This document shows positions 21,998 to 33,490 of a DNA stretch of 64,000 nt, in pieces. This stretch comes from Amorphophallus konjac (Eukaryota > Streptophyta > Magnoliopsida > Alismatales > Araceae). The stretch is from assembly GCA_022559845.1 (NCBI GenBank), contig CM040117.1, positions 149,982,732 through 150,046,731 on the forward strand, in the 5' to 3' direction. Position numbers and translations under genes: made by a program. The notes under the pieces are model-generated. The model had not been told where the DNA came from, ran no database searches, and saw only the letters and a list, made by a program, of their open reading frames with translations. The first letter of the stretch is position 1. Each line of letters opens with the position of its first letter.

Positions 21998-23320
21998 CCC
22001 TCCCCCACTTATAAGAATTTGGTCCCCAAATTTAATACATGGATTATGGAGAGTGTACTTACAGTTGAATAATTCTGAAAATCTTTTCCGCATGGCTTCT
22101 TCGGTTTCCCATGTTGCTTCATATGGCCATGCTTTCTTCCATTGAATCTTGACCATAGGAATAACTTTATTTCTTTGTTGACGCACTTCTCCTTCCAGAA
22201 TCTTTATTGACGTTTGCCCGTACGTCATATCCTTCTGAATCTCCAGATTGTCATAAGTGATAATATGGTCAGGATCATATACATATTTCTTTAGCATAGA
22301 GATGTGAAATACGTCATGAACTCCTACTAATTATGGAGGTAAAGCCTGTCTATAAGCCACTTCACCGACCCTTTCGAGAATTTCAAACGGACCAATGCAC
22401 CTTGGAGTTAGTTTGCCCTTAATGCCAAATCTACGAATACCACGACCTGGAGAAACCTTGAGATACACATGGTCTCCTACTTGAAATTTCAAGTCGCGTC
22501 TACGATTATTAGCATAAGACTTTTGTCTATCTTGTGTCATCTTTATTCTCTCTTGAATAAGCTTCATCTTCTCTGTAGAATCTCTGATAATATCTGGGCC
22601 TAGGAATTATTTTTCCCCTATTTCACTCCAACATATTGGTGATCGACAACTTTTTCCATATAGTGCTTCAAAAGGTGCCATTTATATGCTGGCCTGGTAA
22701 CTATTTTTATATGCAAATTCTACCAGAGGCAAGTGATCATGCCAACTACCTCCAAAATCAATAACACAAGCCCTGAGCATGTATTCTACCACCTAATTTG
22801 TTCTTTCTGTCTGACCATCAGTTTGTGGATGAAAGGCTGTGCTGAAATTCAATCTAGTCCCTAGTGACTGTTGTAGACCCTTCCAAAACTGTTGTGAATC
22901 GAGGATCTCTATCAGATATAATAGTGACTGGGACACCATGTAATTTAATAATTTTCCTTATCTATAATGCTGCCAGGATATCCACAGACCATCGACTTTT
23001 GATTGGTATGAAATGTGCAGATTTAGTTAATCGGTCTATGATTACCCATATACCATCGTGTCCACCTCTTGTCTTAGGTAACCCCATAATGAAATCTATC
23101 CCTATACTCTCCCACTTCCATTCGGGAATATTCAAGGGATGCAGTTTACCTGCAGGTCTAAAATACGCTGCCTTTACTTGTTGACAAGTGAGACAGCGAG
23201 ACACGAAATCAGCTATTTCTCTCTTCATGTTGGGCCACCAGAAATTTCTTTTGAGATCCTGATACATTTTTGTACTACCTGGGTGAATGGTATACCTGGA
23301 TTAATATGCTTCTTCTAGAA
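21974..23320 (-). pseudogene. Tekay copy 2 integrase and chromodomain-type tail
   Basis: The HHCC end (CLTCQQVKAAYFRP) and IGIDFIMGLPKTRGGHDG with the first catalytic Asp are readable at 23267-22962. The rest of the core is in pieces between 22961 and 22570. The C-terminal part MLKKYVYDPDHIITYDNLEI and VKIQWKKAWPYEATWETEE is intact from 22297. As in copy 1 the frame crosses the polypurine tract and stops at 21974-21976, 24 bp inside the LTR. More lesions are visible than in copy 1 over the core. Confidence 0.8.
21998..22009 (-). other. Polypurine tract, Tekay copy 2
   Basis: The minus strand reads AGTGGGGGAGGG directly before the LTR B terminus TGTAGTGCC, the same 12 bases as copy 1. It shows that LTR B is also the 3' LTR of the second internal region. 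Confidence 0.85.
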
Positions 23321-24550
23321 TCAATTTATTCGTATCCTCATGATCTGGTACACACACTCGGCCCTTGAATCGCAATCTTCCATCCTCCGTAATAAAGAAA
23401 TCCGGCCATTGTTCAATATTGGCCTTAATTTCTTATAACACGAGATCATCAACTTGACTAGATCCTCTATTAAGGTAGGTTGAGCTCGGATATTAGCCAT
23501 GAAGCAATCTTCTTCCTTCCCGTTAATATCTAAGTTCAACTGAGCAAATTGAGGAATAAGATTAGTCATACTAATCATAAGACTTGATAGCATACCCATT
23601 GGTTTTCTGCTGAGTGCATCCGCAACAGCATTAGCCTTGCCAGGATGATATTGAATAGAAAAATCAAAATCCTTGATATATTCCAACCATCTTCTATGCC
23701 TCATATTTAGCTCTTTTTGAGAAAATAAGTATTTCAAGCTTTTGTGGTCTGAGTAGACCGTAAACTTTTTTCCATAGAGATAATGACGTCAAATTTTCAA
23801 GGCGAAAATGACAGCTGCTAATTCCAAATCATGTACAAGATAAGTTTCCTCGAGAGGTTTCAATTGTCTTGAAAAATAACAGATTACTCTTCCATTTTGC
23901 ATGAGGACACACCCTAAGCCAATACCTGATGCATCCGTGTATACTTTGAATCCACCACCTTCCATCGGTAGTGTTAGAATAGGAGCTGTAGTAAGATGAT
24001 TTTTAAGAGTTTGGAAACTCTCCTCACATTCCTCTGACCAGACAAAATGATTTTCTTTTCTCGTCAGTCTAGTTAAAAGAACTGTAATCTTTGAAAAATC
24101 TTTAATGAATCTTGTATAATAACCAGCTAGACCCAGAAAACTTCGTACTTCCGATACGATCGTTGGCCGGCTCCAATTCTTGACAGCTTCTACCTTAGAA
24201 GGATCCACAGCGATACCTTCTTTTGAAATAATGTGGCATAGGAATGAAACTTCCTTGAGCCAGAATTCACATTTATTTATATTGGCATAGAGTTTATATT
24301 CTTTAAGTGTTTGCAAAGCTATTTTCAAATGTTCTTCATGTTCCTCCATTGTCTTGGAGTATATCAAGATATCATCAATGAAGACGACGATAAACTGGTC
24401 CAGATATGGCTGGAAGACACTGTTCATAAGTTACATGAATGCTGCCGGGCCATTAGTTAATCCGAATGGCATTACCATGAATTCATAGTGGCCATAACGA
24501 CTTCGAAAAGCCGTTTTATAAATGTCTTCTTCTTTAATTCTAAGTTGATG
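23321..24550 (-). pseudogene. Tekay copy 2 RT (C-terminal half) and RNase H
   Basis: From 24427 the frame gives [20 protein letters not shown] with FIDD at the RT active site, [16 protein letters not shown], and RNase H with [14 protein letters not shown]. After a stop at 23789 it resumes with [17 protein letters not shown] and [10 protein letters not shown]. The Sirevirus at 24556 cuts RT just upstream of this block, in the segment matching [20 protein letters not shown], so the RT fingers lie at 35181 and above. Confidence 0.85.
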
Positions 24551-24555
24551 ATAAC
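24551..24555. repeat. Target site duplication ATAAC, left copy (Sirevirus)
   Basis: ATAAC directly precedes TGTTGTG at 24556 and is repeated at 35176-35180. The uninterrupted sequence in Tekay copy 1 (GATGATAACCTGAT, near 18034) has a single ATAAC, which confirms the empty site. Confidence 0.95.
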
Positions 24556-26221
24556 TGTTGTGCCCCTATGGTCATTTGAGTTCACTTGGGTAATTCGACA
24601 ACATCCTACGGTCATTTGAGTTCTGTCGTATTCTTGGTTTTGATAATGGCTAAACACTATTAGTCATTGATATTTCCCACTCTCATGTGACTGACATACG
24701 TGATGGTTTGTTCATGACAGGTACGCCATTACATGGACAAAGAATTCAGTGAAGTCGGTAAAAGTGAAAGCTCATTGATCGCGCCCAAGCAAGGATGCGA
24801 AAACATGCAAAGGTCGACACGTGATATTCGGCTCGTCACACATACAAGGTCAATGCACAAAGAAGTACAGCCAAGAGAATCTAAGGCCAGAAACTCAGTT
24901 GGTACATTTTAGACTATCAAGGGAGATGCCACAGACATGAACGGGCTGCTAAAGAAGTCAAGCGACGGAGCTAGAACAGATAACGAACCGACCCGGGATG
25001 AGCCGGAGTCTGCCCAGCTGGCGGTCGACCGCCAGCACAGGGGCAGTTGACCACTCCAGCCAGAGGCTCCCCATCTACAGTTCCTTCAGCTGCAGGTCAA
25101 CCGCTAGCCAGTGGTGGTCGACCGGAAATCCCAGGGACCGCCCGTTTGCAGGTTTCACAGTAGCAGTCGACCGCCAGCCCCGAGCCTTCAATGTTGACTT
25201 TTTTTTTCAACTTCGAAAAGGGCCATTCAACATGGATTTGTTTAATCCAAAAGTCACCTAAACACCTATAATTTGTGGATCTGGTCTGAGGCTTGTCTAT
25301 AGACCATTCAAGGTCTATAAAACTCTCACTTGAGGGATTAGAAATACTAGGGGCTTCAAGGCTTCAAGGGAGATCAATGGAGCTCATTTTCGAGGTACTG
25401 TAGCACCTCCGTGAACAGTGTTTCAGGATGAAGTTCTTCATCCATTCCAAGGAGTTTCAAGGTGAGATCTGAAGTAAGCAACCTCCAACAAAGCTAGAAG
25501 CACTCAAGGTTCTCAAAGGTGATCAAAGCTACATCCATACATCTCTTCATCAACTCAAGCAGATTGAAGGAAGCACAACTCACAAGGAAGAAGAAGTCAT
25601 TGCTGTTGAATCAAGAAGAGTGTTTTGTGAAGAAGATAGAAGCCTCTATTGGTGATCTACATCCATCGAAGAATCCGATTCAAGCTCCAGCAATTTCAGA
25701 CAAGATCTTTCTTCTTGAGCTCATTTCATATCATGTTTGAATAGCTTGATGTTTGTTCTTTCTTCTTCATTTCATTCGAACAATCAAAATTGAGAATCGT
25801 CCCTACTAGTGGTTAGTAGGAAGGCAATCGGAGGTTGTCCGATCTGCGTTGTTGACGTCCCTACCAGGTGGTTAGTAGGAAGGCAATCGGTGGTCTTTCC
25901 GATTTACGGTTCAGTGCGTGGCACTAGTGGAGCCTCACCGGATTTGGTGAGGGGTGGACGTAGGACTGGGGATTCAGTCCGAACCACCTTAAAATCCCGT
26001 GTGTTGTGATTTGTTTGTGTGATTGTTTCGTTCTAAATACATGCTTAGGTTCGAATCGATATATTAGTAATCATCTTGCTAAGCAAATCGTTGTGTCCTT
26101 CGTTTAGCTAGTTATATTCCGCTGCAATTTATCTCATCTAGCTATATAGAGGGTTACATTGTGAAAAGAGGGGCAGATCTATTCACCCTTCCCCTCTAGA
26201 TCCGATGTCCACTGCACAACA
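24556..26221 (+). repeat. Sirevirus 5' LTR
   Basis: 1666 bp. The first 65 bases differ from the 3' LTR at one position by eye. It contains repeated GGTCGACCGC-type palindromic sequence (25022-25190), a TATA-like CTATAAAACT at 25315, and the block GGGGTGGACGTAGGAC with CCGAACCACCT near the end. That block is also present in the Gag-only element's LTRs. Confidence 0.95.
25315..25324 (+). promoter_or_regulatory. TATA box of the Sirevirus LTR
   Basis: CTATAAAACT lies in the middle of the LTR, downstream of the palindromic GTCGAC cluster. It is repeated at the equivalent place in the 3' LTR (near 34270). Confidence 0.55.
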
Positions 26222-26223
26222 AG

Positions 26224-26235
26224 TGGTATTAGAGC
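26224..26235 (+). other. Primer binding site of the Sirevirus
   Basis: TGGTATTAGAGC begins two bases after the LTR end. It differs by one base (C to T) from TGGTATCAGAGC, the complement of the initiator methionine tRNA 3' end. Confidence 0.85.
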
Positions 26236-26248
26236 CTAATCTCTCATT

Positions 26249-27274
26249 ATGGGGTCCAACGACCTTGAGAGAAATGGTGGATCAACATCTAAGGGTTATT
26301 TACCTGAAGGACACTCTGTGAACAGACCTCCTTATTTCACTGGATCTAACTATCCTTATTGGAAACATCGCATGCAGGTGTTCATTCGCGCCCAAGACTA
26401 CGAACTTTGGCGTGTGATCAGCAAAGGTCCGTATGAGCTTACGGATAATGAGGACTTGTGGACCAAAGAACAAATACGGCAATCCACCGTCAACTGGAGT
26501 GCTAAACATATCATGCAATGCTCACTCCATCCAGTTGAATTCTCAAGAGTAGCCACCTGCGCAACTGCGAAATTGATGTGGGATAAGCTAGAGGTAATCT
26601 ACGAAGGAACCTCTCAGGTACGAGAAATAAAAGCTAATATTTTAGTTTCTGAATATGAAATGTTCCGCATGAAGCCTGATGAGTCAATTCAAGATATGTA
26701 TGCTCGCTTAACTGTGCTTACTAATAGTTTAACTGATTTGGGAAAGAAATATACAGAGCAAGAACTTGTAAGAAAAATTCTCAGATCATTAACTCCAGCA
26801 TGGCACACGAAGGCAACCGTTGTTGAAGAATCAAGAGATCTCGCAACCACCAAAGTAGATGAACTCATTGGGTCATTAATGACCTATGAAATCAACCTCA
26901 AGAACAAAGAGGCTGAGGCACCTAAAAAGAAGTCCCTAGCTCTTAAAGTTGGACCCAGCCGTCAAGACACTTCTGATGAAGGTGAGGATTCAGGAAGTGA
27001 GCGAGATGAGGATGATGTAGCCATGCTCATACGTAAGTTCAAGAAATTCCTGAGAAAGGAAGGTAAGAGCTTCATGAGAGGAAGGTCAAGGGTAAGAAAT
27101 GGTTTCAAATCTAATTTTGAAAACTCTATGAAATCTGACAAAATCATTTGTTATTCTTGCAACAAACCAGGGCATTTCAAGAATGACTGTCCCGAAAGAT
27201 TCAGAAAAGCTGACAAATGGAAGGGCAAGAAGAATAACAAGGCCATGGTGTCCACATGGAGCGATGAAGAGTAA
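26249..27274 (+). pseudogene. Sirevirus gag, N-terminal and nucleocapsid part
   Basis: 341 codons from the ATG at 26249, 13 bases after the primer site. Residues about 25-60 (RPPYFTGSNYPYWKHRMQ) and 85-200 form the copia-type Gag capsid (UBN2-like). A CCHC knuckle CYSCNKPGHFKNDC lies at about residues 301-314 (27151-27192). KAMVSTWSDEE after the knuckle is typical of the Sirevirus group. A TAA at 27272-27274 ends the frame, but the same frame continues open at 27326-28465. The complete Gag was therefore longer. Gag would assemble the particle and bind element RNA. Confidence 0.9.
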
Positions 27275-27325
27275 AGTAATGATGAAACTACCTCCTCAGA
27301 CAAAGAAAAAGAAGATTTCTGCCTC

Positions 27326-28465
27326 ATGGCCAAAGGTGACGAAGAAATTGAGGTAAATTCTCCATTTGAAGATTATACAATTGATGATTGGGAGGATGCA
27401 TATATACAACTCATGGAAAAATATGAAATGTATAAAAAGGAAAATAAATCATTGAAAAAGAAAATCAATTATTTTGTGCATGATCATGACAAGGATGATA
27501 AGAATGCTCTACTTGAAACTGAAATTGAAGATCTTAAGAAAATGATTGAGAATTTGGAAGAAGGAAGAAAAGAAATGGCTGACTTGGAAACTGAAAATGA
27601 AAACTTGAGAAATGAGATTGATAGCATTAAGCTAAAAATGCAAACCTATGAAAAGAACAGCAAACTGAGTAATGAAAAATATGAAGCTGTAAAACATGTC
27701 AACACTCAACTCTTGCAAAACATTGAAAACTTACAAAAAGAATTGAAGGATAAACAACAATCCTTGAAAAATTTCGTGGATAGAAAAGAAAACCTAGATG
27801 CTTTGCTAGGTACTAGGATGAATTTCAACAAGGAAGGGTTGGGTTTTGAACCAACAAACAAAAGGCAAATTGGGCTAAAAATAGTCACATTTGTCTCGTT
27901 TTCCGAAGCCTCCACCTCAAACATAACTCCCACACAAAACCAGCAAAAACAAAAGGAGAACGGAAAAGAAAAGATTGAAGGGGGAGTCACCAACATTCCC
28001 AAAAAGCCTGTCCAAAGACCTAAGAAAGGTCGACCTTCCCCGCAGCATAGGTCAACACATTCTTGGCCATTGCATGCTCAATCTTCCAGATATCACCAAA
28101 ACTGGATTGCACATTCATATAGGCCAACACCACCATACTTTTGGAGAAATTGTGATTCATGTGTTCATCAATCCTATAACTTTCAATCTCCTAGGTGGCA
28201 GAACAATCACTCTCAACCCAAAAATAACCAATGGCCACAATGGGTTAAGAAGCCAACTTCATCAAACTTTCACAAATTCCAACCAAGAACCTCCAAACAG
28301 AAAATGAATGTCAAAGTTGAAAAGAAAAATCAAATCCCTGCTCTAAGCAAACAAAACATGAATGTTAGAAAAGTCTGGATTCCAAAAGAAATGGTTTCAT
28401 GCTTTGAAAATTTGAAGAGTATGATGGGACCCAAATTTGGTTGGGTTCCAAACACATTTGCTTAA
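27326..28465 (+). pseudogene. Sirevirus gag C-terminal extension, coiled coil
   Basis: 379 codons in the same frame as the upstream gag, separated by a single stop and 17 codons. Residues about 25-160 are Glu/Lys/Leu-rich heptads (for example LETEIEDLKKMIENLEEGR) that should form a coiled coil. The rest is basic and rich in Trp, His, Asn and Gln. Such extensions are characteristic of Sirevirus Gag, and family members bind LC8-type dynein light chains. TPTQNQ here faintly resembles an LC8 motif, but that is weak. It ends MMGPKFGWVPNTFA just before protease, and the stop at 28463-28465 separates gag from pol in the same frame. Confidence 0.8.
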
Positions 28466-28711
28466 TTGCTTGTGCAGGAGTGTCTTGCAGCCATACATAA
28501 CAAGTGGTACCTTGATAGCGGCTGTTCAAGACACATGACCAGAGACAAATCAAAATTTTATCTCTTGGAGGAAAAGGAGGACATGTCACATTTGGAGGGA
28601 ACAACAAAGGAAAAATCATTGGAACAGGTAATGTAGTTAAGAATCTCTCCAACTCCATTGGAAATGTGTTGCTAGTTGAAGGTTTGAAATATAACCTACT
28701 AAGCATAAGTT
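28466..28711 (+). pseudogene. Sirevirus protease remnant with internal frameshift
   Basis: In the gag frame the reading after the stop gives WYLDSGCSRHMTRDKSKFYL (28505 onward), with the copia protease signature DSG and CSRHM. Near 28562 the good frame changes, continuing as GGHVTFGGNNKGKIIGTG and VLLVEGLKYNLLSIS, then a stop at 28709-28711. The product would cleave the polyprotein. The frameshift and stop inactivate it. Confidence 0.85.
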
Positions 28712-30111
28712 AATTGTGTGATAAAGGTCACAAAGTGTTGTTTGATTCTCATGAATGTAAAATCTTTGAACCAAAATCTGACAAGGTAAAATTTTCTGGT
28801 AAGAGAGTCAACAATGTTTACATGATTGACTTAGATGATCCTGCTTATTCAAACCTTTGTCTTGCTGCACCAAAATCTGAAATTACATGGTCATGGCATC
28901 GTAGACTAGGACATGCTAGCTACAATGTCTTGCATAAACTCTTGAAGCATTCAATGGTGAAAGGTTTGCCTGAACTATCCTTTAAACAAGAAAATAAATT
29001 ATGTGATGCATGTGCCCTAGGTAAACAAACTAGAAAATCATTCAAGGGAAGATCTGAAAATACATCATCCAAACCACTCAAGCTAATTCATATGGACTTG
29101 TTTGGTCCAACCAGAACTATTAGTTTAAGTGGTAGAAAATATGGATATGTCTTGGTGGATGACTTTTCTAGGTTCACATGGGTTTTCTTTCTCACACATA
29201 AGAATGATGCTTTTGACGAGTTTCAGGCACTCTACATGAAGATAAAGCAGGACGGTGAGTTTAAAATTTTCAAGATTCAATCTGATCATGGTGGTGAATT
29301 TGAAAATGCTGATTTCTATAATCTTTGCAGGGCTGAAGGTATTTCACACCGATTCTCTTCACCAAGAACGCCGGAGCAAAATGGTACAGTTGAAAGAAGA
29401 AATCGAACACTTGTAGAGATGGCAAGAACCATGCTTGCTGAACGGCAACTTCCAAGGAGATTTTGGGCTGAAGCGGTAAACTCGGCATGTTACATTATCA
29501 ACCGCTCTATGGTAAGGCCACACACCAAAAAGACTCCTTATGAGTTGCTAAAAGGTAAAAAGCCCTCTCTCTCACATATGAAAGTGTTTGGATCGAAATG
29601 CTTCATTCACAACAATGACAAAAGAGACTTAGATAAATTCGAGCCCAAGAGCGATGAAGGTATATTCCTTGGATATTCTGATAGATCTAGGGCTTATAGA
29701 ATTTACAATATCAAAAATCAAACTGTGGAAGAATCACCCCATGTTTCCTCTGATGAATATCATGATTCTAACAATGATAACTCTTGTAGAAAAAATGATG
29801 AAGATAGGGAATTCCTAAGCATAAAGGACAAGAGTGATCCTCCACAAGAAGAAATAAAAGAAGATGGTGACCTAGCTGAATCAAACAATGCAAGGGATCA
29901 AGCTCCAAGGGAAGGTAACGATTCTACAAATATTAGAATTCTTAAGGATCATCCCTTGGAAAATGTCACTGGGAGCTTGAATGACCCACCTAGAACAAGG
30001 TCACATTTCAGAATTGTGGAAGAACTAGATCAACTTGCTATTGTCTCTCAGCTAGAACCCAAAAATATTGATGAAGTATTAAAAGATGAAAACTGGATAA
30101 ATTCCATGTAA
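28712..30111 (+). pseudogene. Sirevirus integrase
   Basis: The GAG-pre-integrase zinc region is HRRLGHASYNVLHKLLKH with LCDACALGKQTRKSF (HHCC). The catalytic core has Asp in HMDLFGPTRTI, Asp in IQSDHGGEFEN and Glu in EQNGTVERRNRTLVEMART, so DDE is intact. The conserved GKKPSLSHMKVFG and GIFLGYSDRSRAYRIYN follow. An acidic linker then leads towards RT. The frame opens after a stop at 28709-28711 and closes at 30109-30111, beyond which the same frame continues into RT. Confidence 0.92.
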
Positions 30112-31056
30112 GACGAATTAAACCAGTTTGAAAGAAATAAAGTTTGGCATCTCGTTCCTAGATCCTCATCACAATCTGTCATAGGCACTAAATGGGTTTT
30201 TAGGAACAAACTAAGTGAGGATGGCAAGATAATAAGAAACAAGGCGAGATTGGTGGCTCAAAGGTATAATCAAGAGTTTGGGGTAGACTTTGAGGAATCT
30301 TATGCCCCTGTTGCTAGACTCGAAGCCATCAGAATTTTACTTGCCTTTGCATGCTCCCTTAGAATAAAGCTTTATCAAATGGATGTCAAAAGTGCTTTCT
30401 TGAATGGCTTGATCAAAGAAGAAGTCTACGTTGAGCAGCCCCCTGGTTTTGAGAATTCTAACAATGCAGATTTTGTATACAAGCTAGACAGGGCGCTATA
30501 TGGACTTAAGCAAGCACCAAGAGCTTGGTATGAGAGACTAAGCTCGTTCCTCATTGAAAAAGGGTACACACGAGGTAAGGTAGATCAAACACTTTTCACC
30601 AAGAAGCAAGGTAAGAACATCTTGATTGTTCAAATTTATGTTGATGACATTGTGTTTGGTTCTACAAAATCTGAAATGTGTGAGGAATTTACTAACCTCA
30701 TGACTAGCAAATTTGAGATGAGCCTAATGGGAGAACTTCAATTCTTTCTCGGTTTGCAGGTCAACCAAGGAGAAGATGGTTGCTTCATAAGCCAAGCCAA
30801 ATACATCAAGGAGCTGCTAAAAAGATTTGACATGGCAAATAGCAAAATCATTGCAACTCCGATGAGCACCTCAACTTCACTAGATTCGGATGAAAATGGT
30901 AAATTGGTGGATGCAAAGGTCTATAGAGGTATGATTGGCTCTTTACTTTATTTGACTGCATCTCGACCAGATATCCAGTTTAGTGTATGTCTTTGTGCTA
31001 GATTTCAATCCAGTCCTAGAGAATCTCATTTGACTGCCGTCAAACGTATCCTTTGA
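30112..31056 (+). pseudogene. Sirevirus reverse transcriptase
   Basis: The frame continues from the stop at 30111: NKVWHLVPR, then [20 protein letters not shown], the copia RT start [30 protein letters not shown] (catalytic Asp), [23 protein letters not shown] (the YVDD pair) and [16 protein letters not shown]. It closes with [17 protein letters not shown] and a stop at 31054-31056. All RT motifs are present and in order. The stops at both ends are the visible lesions. Confidence 0.93.
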
Positions 31057-31593
31057 TATCTTGCCGGCACTCAAGATTTGGGATTGTGGTATCCGTCATC
31101 ATGTGATTTATCTCTTATATCTTATTCTGATGCAGATTACACTAGATGCAAGCTGGATCGTAAGAGTACTAGTGGCTATTGCCAGTTTCTAGACGGGTGT
31201 TTAGTTTCTTGGGCCTCCAAGAAACAACACTCGGTTTCCCTCTCAACCGCGGAGGCAGAATATGTTGCTGCGGGGAGCTGCGGCACCCAAGTGTTGTGGA
31301 TTAAACACCAACTCCAAGACTACTTGGTGGATCTTGGTTGTGTCCCGATTCTGTGTGATAACACTAGTGCTATCAACCTTGTAAAAAATCCAGTCCAGCA
31401 CTCTAGGACTAAGCATATTGAGATTAGGCATCACTTCATTAGAGACGAGGTCAGTAAAAAAATTTTTGAACTGCATTTTGTTGATACTCTAAATCAAATT
31501 GCTGATATTTTCACCAAGCCCTTGTATAATGACAGGTTTTCAACACTCAGAAGGGAGCTTGGTCTTTGCCGATCTCAGGCCACTAAAAATTGA
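31057..31593 (+). pseudogene. Sirevirus RNase H
   Basis: In the same frame as RT: SYSDADYTRCKLDRKSTSGY carries the first catalytic Asp, SLSTAEAEYVAAGSC the Glu, and LCDNTSAINLVKNP the next Asp. HSRTKHIEIRHHFIRDEV and ADIFTKPLYNDRF end the domain. It stops at 31593 with SQATKN. No further large frame follows, so no envelope-like gene is present. Confidence 0.93.
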
Positions 31594-33477
31594 AATGATG
31601 ATCATGTTCAATTAGTTGTGTGTTTTGCACGTTGGTATTCATGCATTGTTTATATGTCAATATGTCTTTTTGCATATGGTGTCGCATTGCATGTAGTTGC
31701 ATAATCAAGTTGAATCTATGTTCCCAATGCATTTCATGGTTTGTGTCGCATCATTCTTACATGGCCATAGTATATCAAATGTTGATGTATGGAAGGGCAG
31801 GTTATGCTTGTCTCGAAGCACTCAATATGCGTGAGGTTTCACCTCCGCCAAGTACCATGTGTCAATGTCGCATATAGGCTATATAGTAAGGGGGAGTTCT
31901 CCTTGTGCAACATTCATGCATATTCATTCTGTGGCATTTAATAAGTGTACAACCATGCGTTGGGTCATACATTTCATTTCTGCTACCTTCATGAGTGACT
32001 AGGTCAACCTCCTTTGCCATTCCACTTGATTGCAAACATAACCCCTTCGCGTATCCATTGCATATCCTTAGGGGAAGTTTTGTTGAGTCTCTTAATCTCT
32101 TACAATCTGTGCTTCCATGGCTTACAGTCTATATATGAGATCATGAGACTGACAAACAGATGGTGTGAGAGCTTTCTATTATATGACCTGATGATTGTCT
32201 ATTCAATGAAAATGGTTCAGATCTAATGATTTCCTTGTAGTTCTGCTATACTTTGCTTGAAATCATCTATATTCTGTCGTTTTAATAGACCTTAACTAGA
32301 GATTGCATGTTTTGCCTTGAATAACTTTCCTGCGATCTGAAAAATCCAAACGTCATGACACTCTTAGTGATACTCTAGAGCTTAGTATTGTTTCTAAACA
32401 TCTTGATGAGGTGGAACTCTTGAAAATCAATTTGACAGAGCAATGATACTATTGCACGGAGAAATATGTCACGTCATCCAATCAAGTGACGAATGATATG
32501 TCATGATGTGCCTCTATTATCTCTGTCTCAATTCATTTGGACTCTAGGCAGAGCAATGGCATAATTGCTGAGAAATATATCCTCTCATCAAAGAAATGAG
32601 ATTGGGTATGTCATGACGTGACTTTGCTATCTCTTTTCATTCCGAAGCATAACCGTTAGTCTTGCCAAATACCTAGGAATACTGGCGTCTAAACAACGTG
32701 TATTCTTATGGCTAGGAGGTGTGTACTAGACTTGATTGCTCGTAAAATATGAGTAATATGCCTTCAAATTCAAAAGAGATTGAAATTCAAAGTTATTGCA
32801 CTCATAACACTTCCATGCTCTAATCATGATTGTTTAGCTTCAATACTAGTTTTTGTGTTATTTCCTATGCAGTTATTGAATATGGATAACTAAGACAAGG
32901 GACGGTTAAACACTGCCATGATATGGACTTTGGTTCATTTCTATTAAATCTTGGATGTAGCTGCGTTTCGAACTCTGTTGATGAACTCGGACTTCATTAG
33001 GTTTGAAACACATATATATATTGTTCGCGGCATGATTTCAATTTCCATATAATGGCTTGTTCTTCCACTATAATTACACTCTGATCTCTAGACCATTTAT
33101 CACCTGCTATCTCGTATCCCTCCTTTTTGCTGTTGGCAAAGGGGGAGAACGTCTTTGTGAGTCTTTGTTGTGGTCATGGTAATGGTCTTGGGAGAGTCAA
33201 AAAGGGGAGATGCTGCCTTTGTGTGTTCTCAAAAGAGAGAGCGCCTTGTCGACATGGGAGAGTCATGGGAGTATCAAAGGGGGAGAGTCTTCATCTGTGA
33301 TAAGGGTTTGTGCATAGCATTTACATGCTTTGATCATCCATGCATACATATCCGCATTTACATGTTTCAGTATCAGGGATCTTGAGCTGCACACAGGTTG
33401 CATATGTCATAAACTTTGTCATATTTGCCATATTGGATATTTCTGCCATATAATGACTCACAGTGTTGCCATCATCA
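31594..33477 (+). other. Sirevirus 3' non-coding region
   Basis: About 1.9 kb without a convincing coding sequence. It contains extra polypurine tracts at about 31888 (AAGGGGGAG), 33138, 33200 and 33277, and two copies of a hairpin-containing module (32436-32620). Shorter frames here lack any recognisable domain. Confidence 0.75.
32436..32620 (+). repeat. Duplicated hairpin module in the Sirevirus 3' region
   Basis: Copy 1 begins CAGAGCAAT at 32436 and copy 2 at 32549. Each has GCAAT, a 6-base loop and ATTGC (32440-32455 and 32553-32568), then GAGAAATAT, then ATGTCATGA-CGTGA-like sequence (near 32499 and 32609), then ATCTCT. A third copy occurs in the Gag-only element at about 55161-55240. 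Conservation between two different elements suggests a cis-acting role. Confidence 0.75.
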
Positions 33478-33490
33478 AAAAGGGGGAGAA
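33478..33490 (+). other. Polypurine tract of the Sirevirus
   Basis: AAAAGGGGGAGAA directly before the 3' LTR start TGTTGTG, preceded by CATCATC. The same arrangement occurs at 56058-56071 and matches the known Sirevirus signature at this place. Confidence 0.9.

Noticed and set aside
25809..26009. Frame MVSRKAIGGCPICVVDV, repeated at 34764
   Set aside because: It is the same LTR sequence in both Sirevirus LTRs and does not continue into gag.
31594..33477. Envelope-like gene expected in some Sireviruses
   Set aside because: Frames here are below about 90 codons with no signal peptide plus membrane anchor pattern; none matches RNase H-linked continuation.
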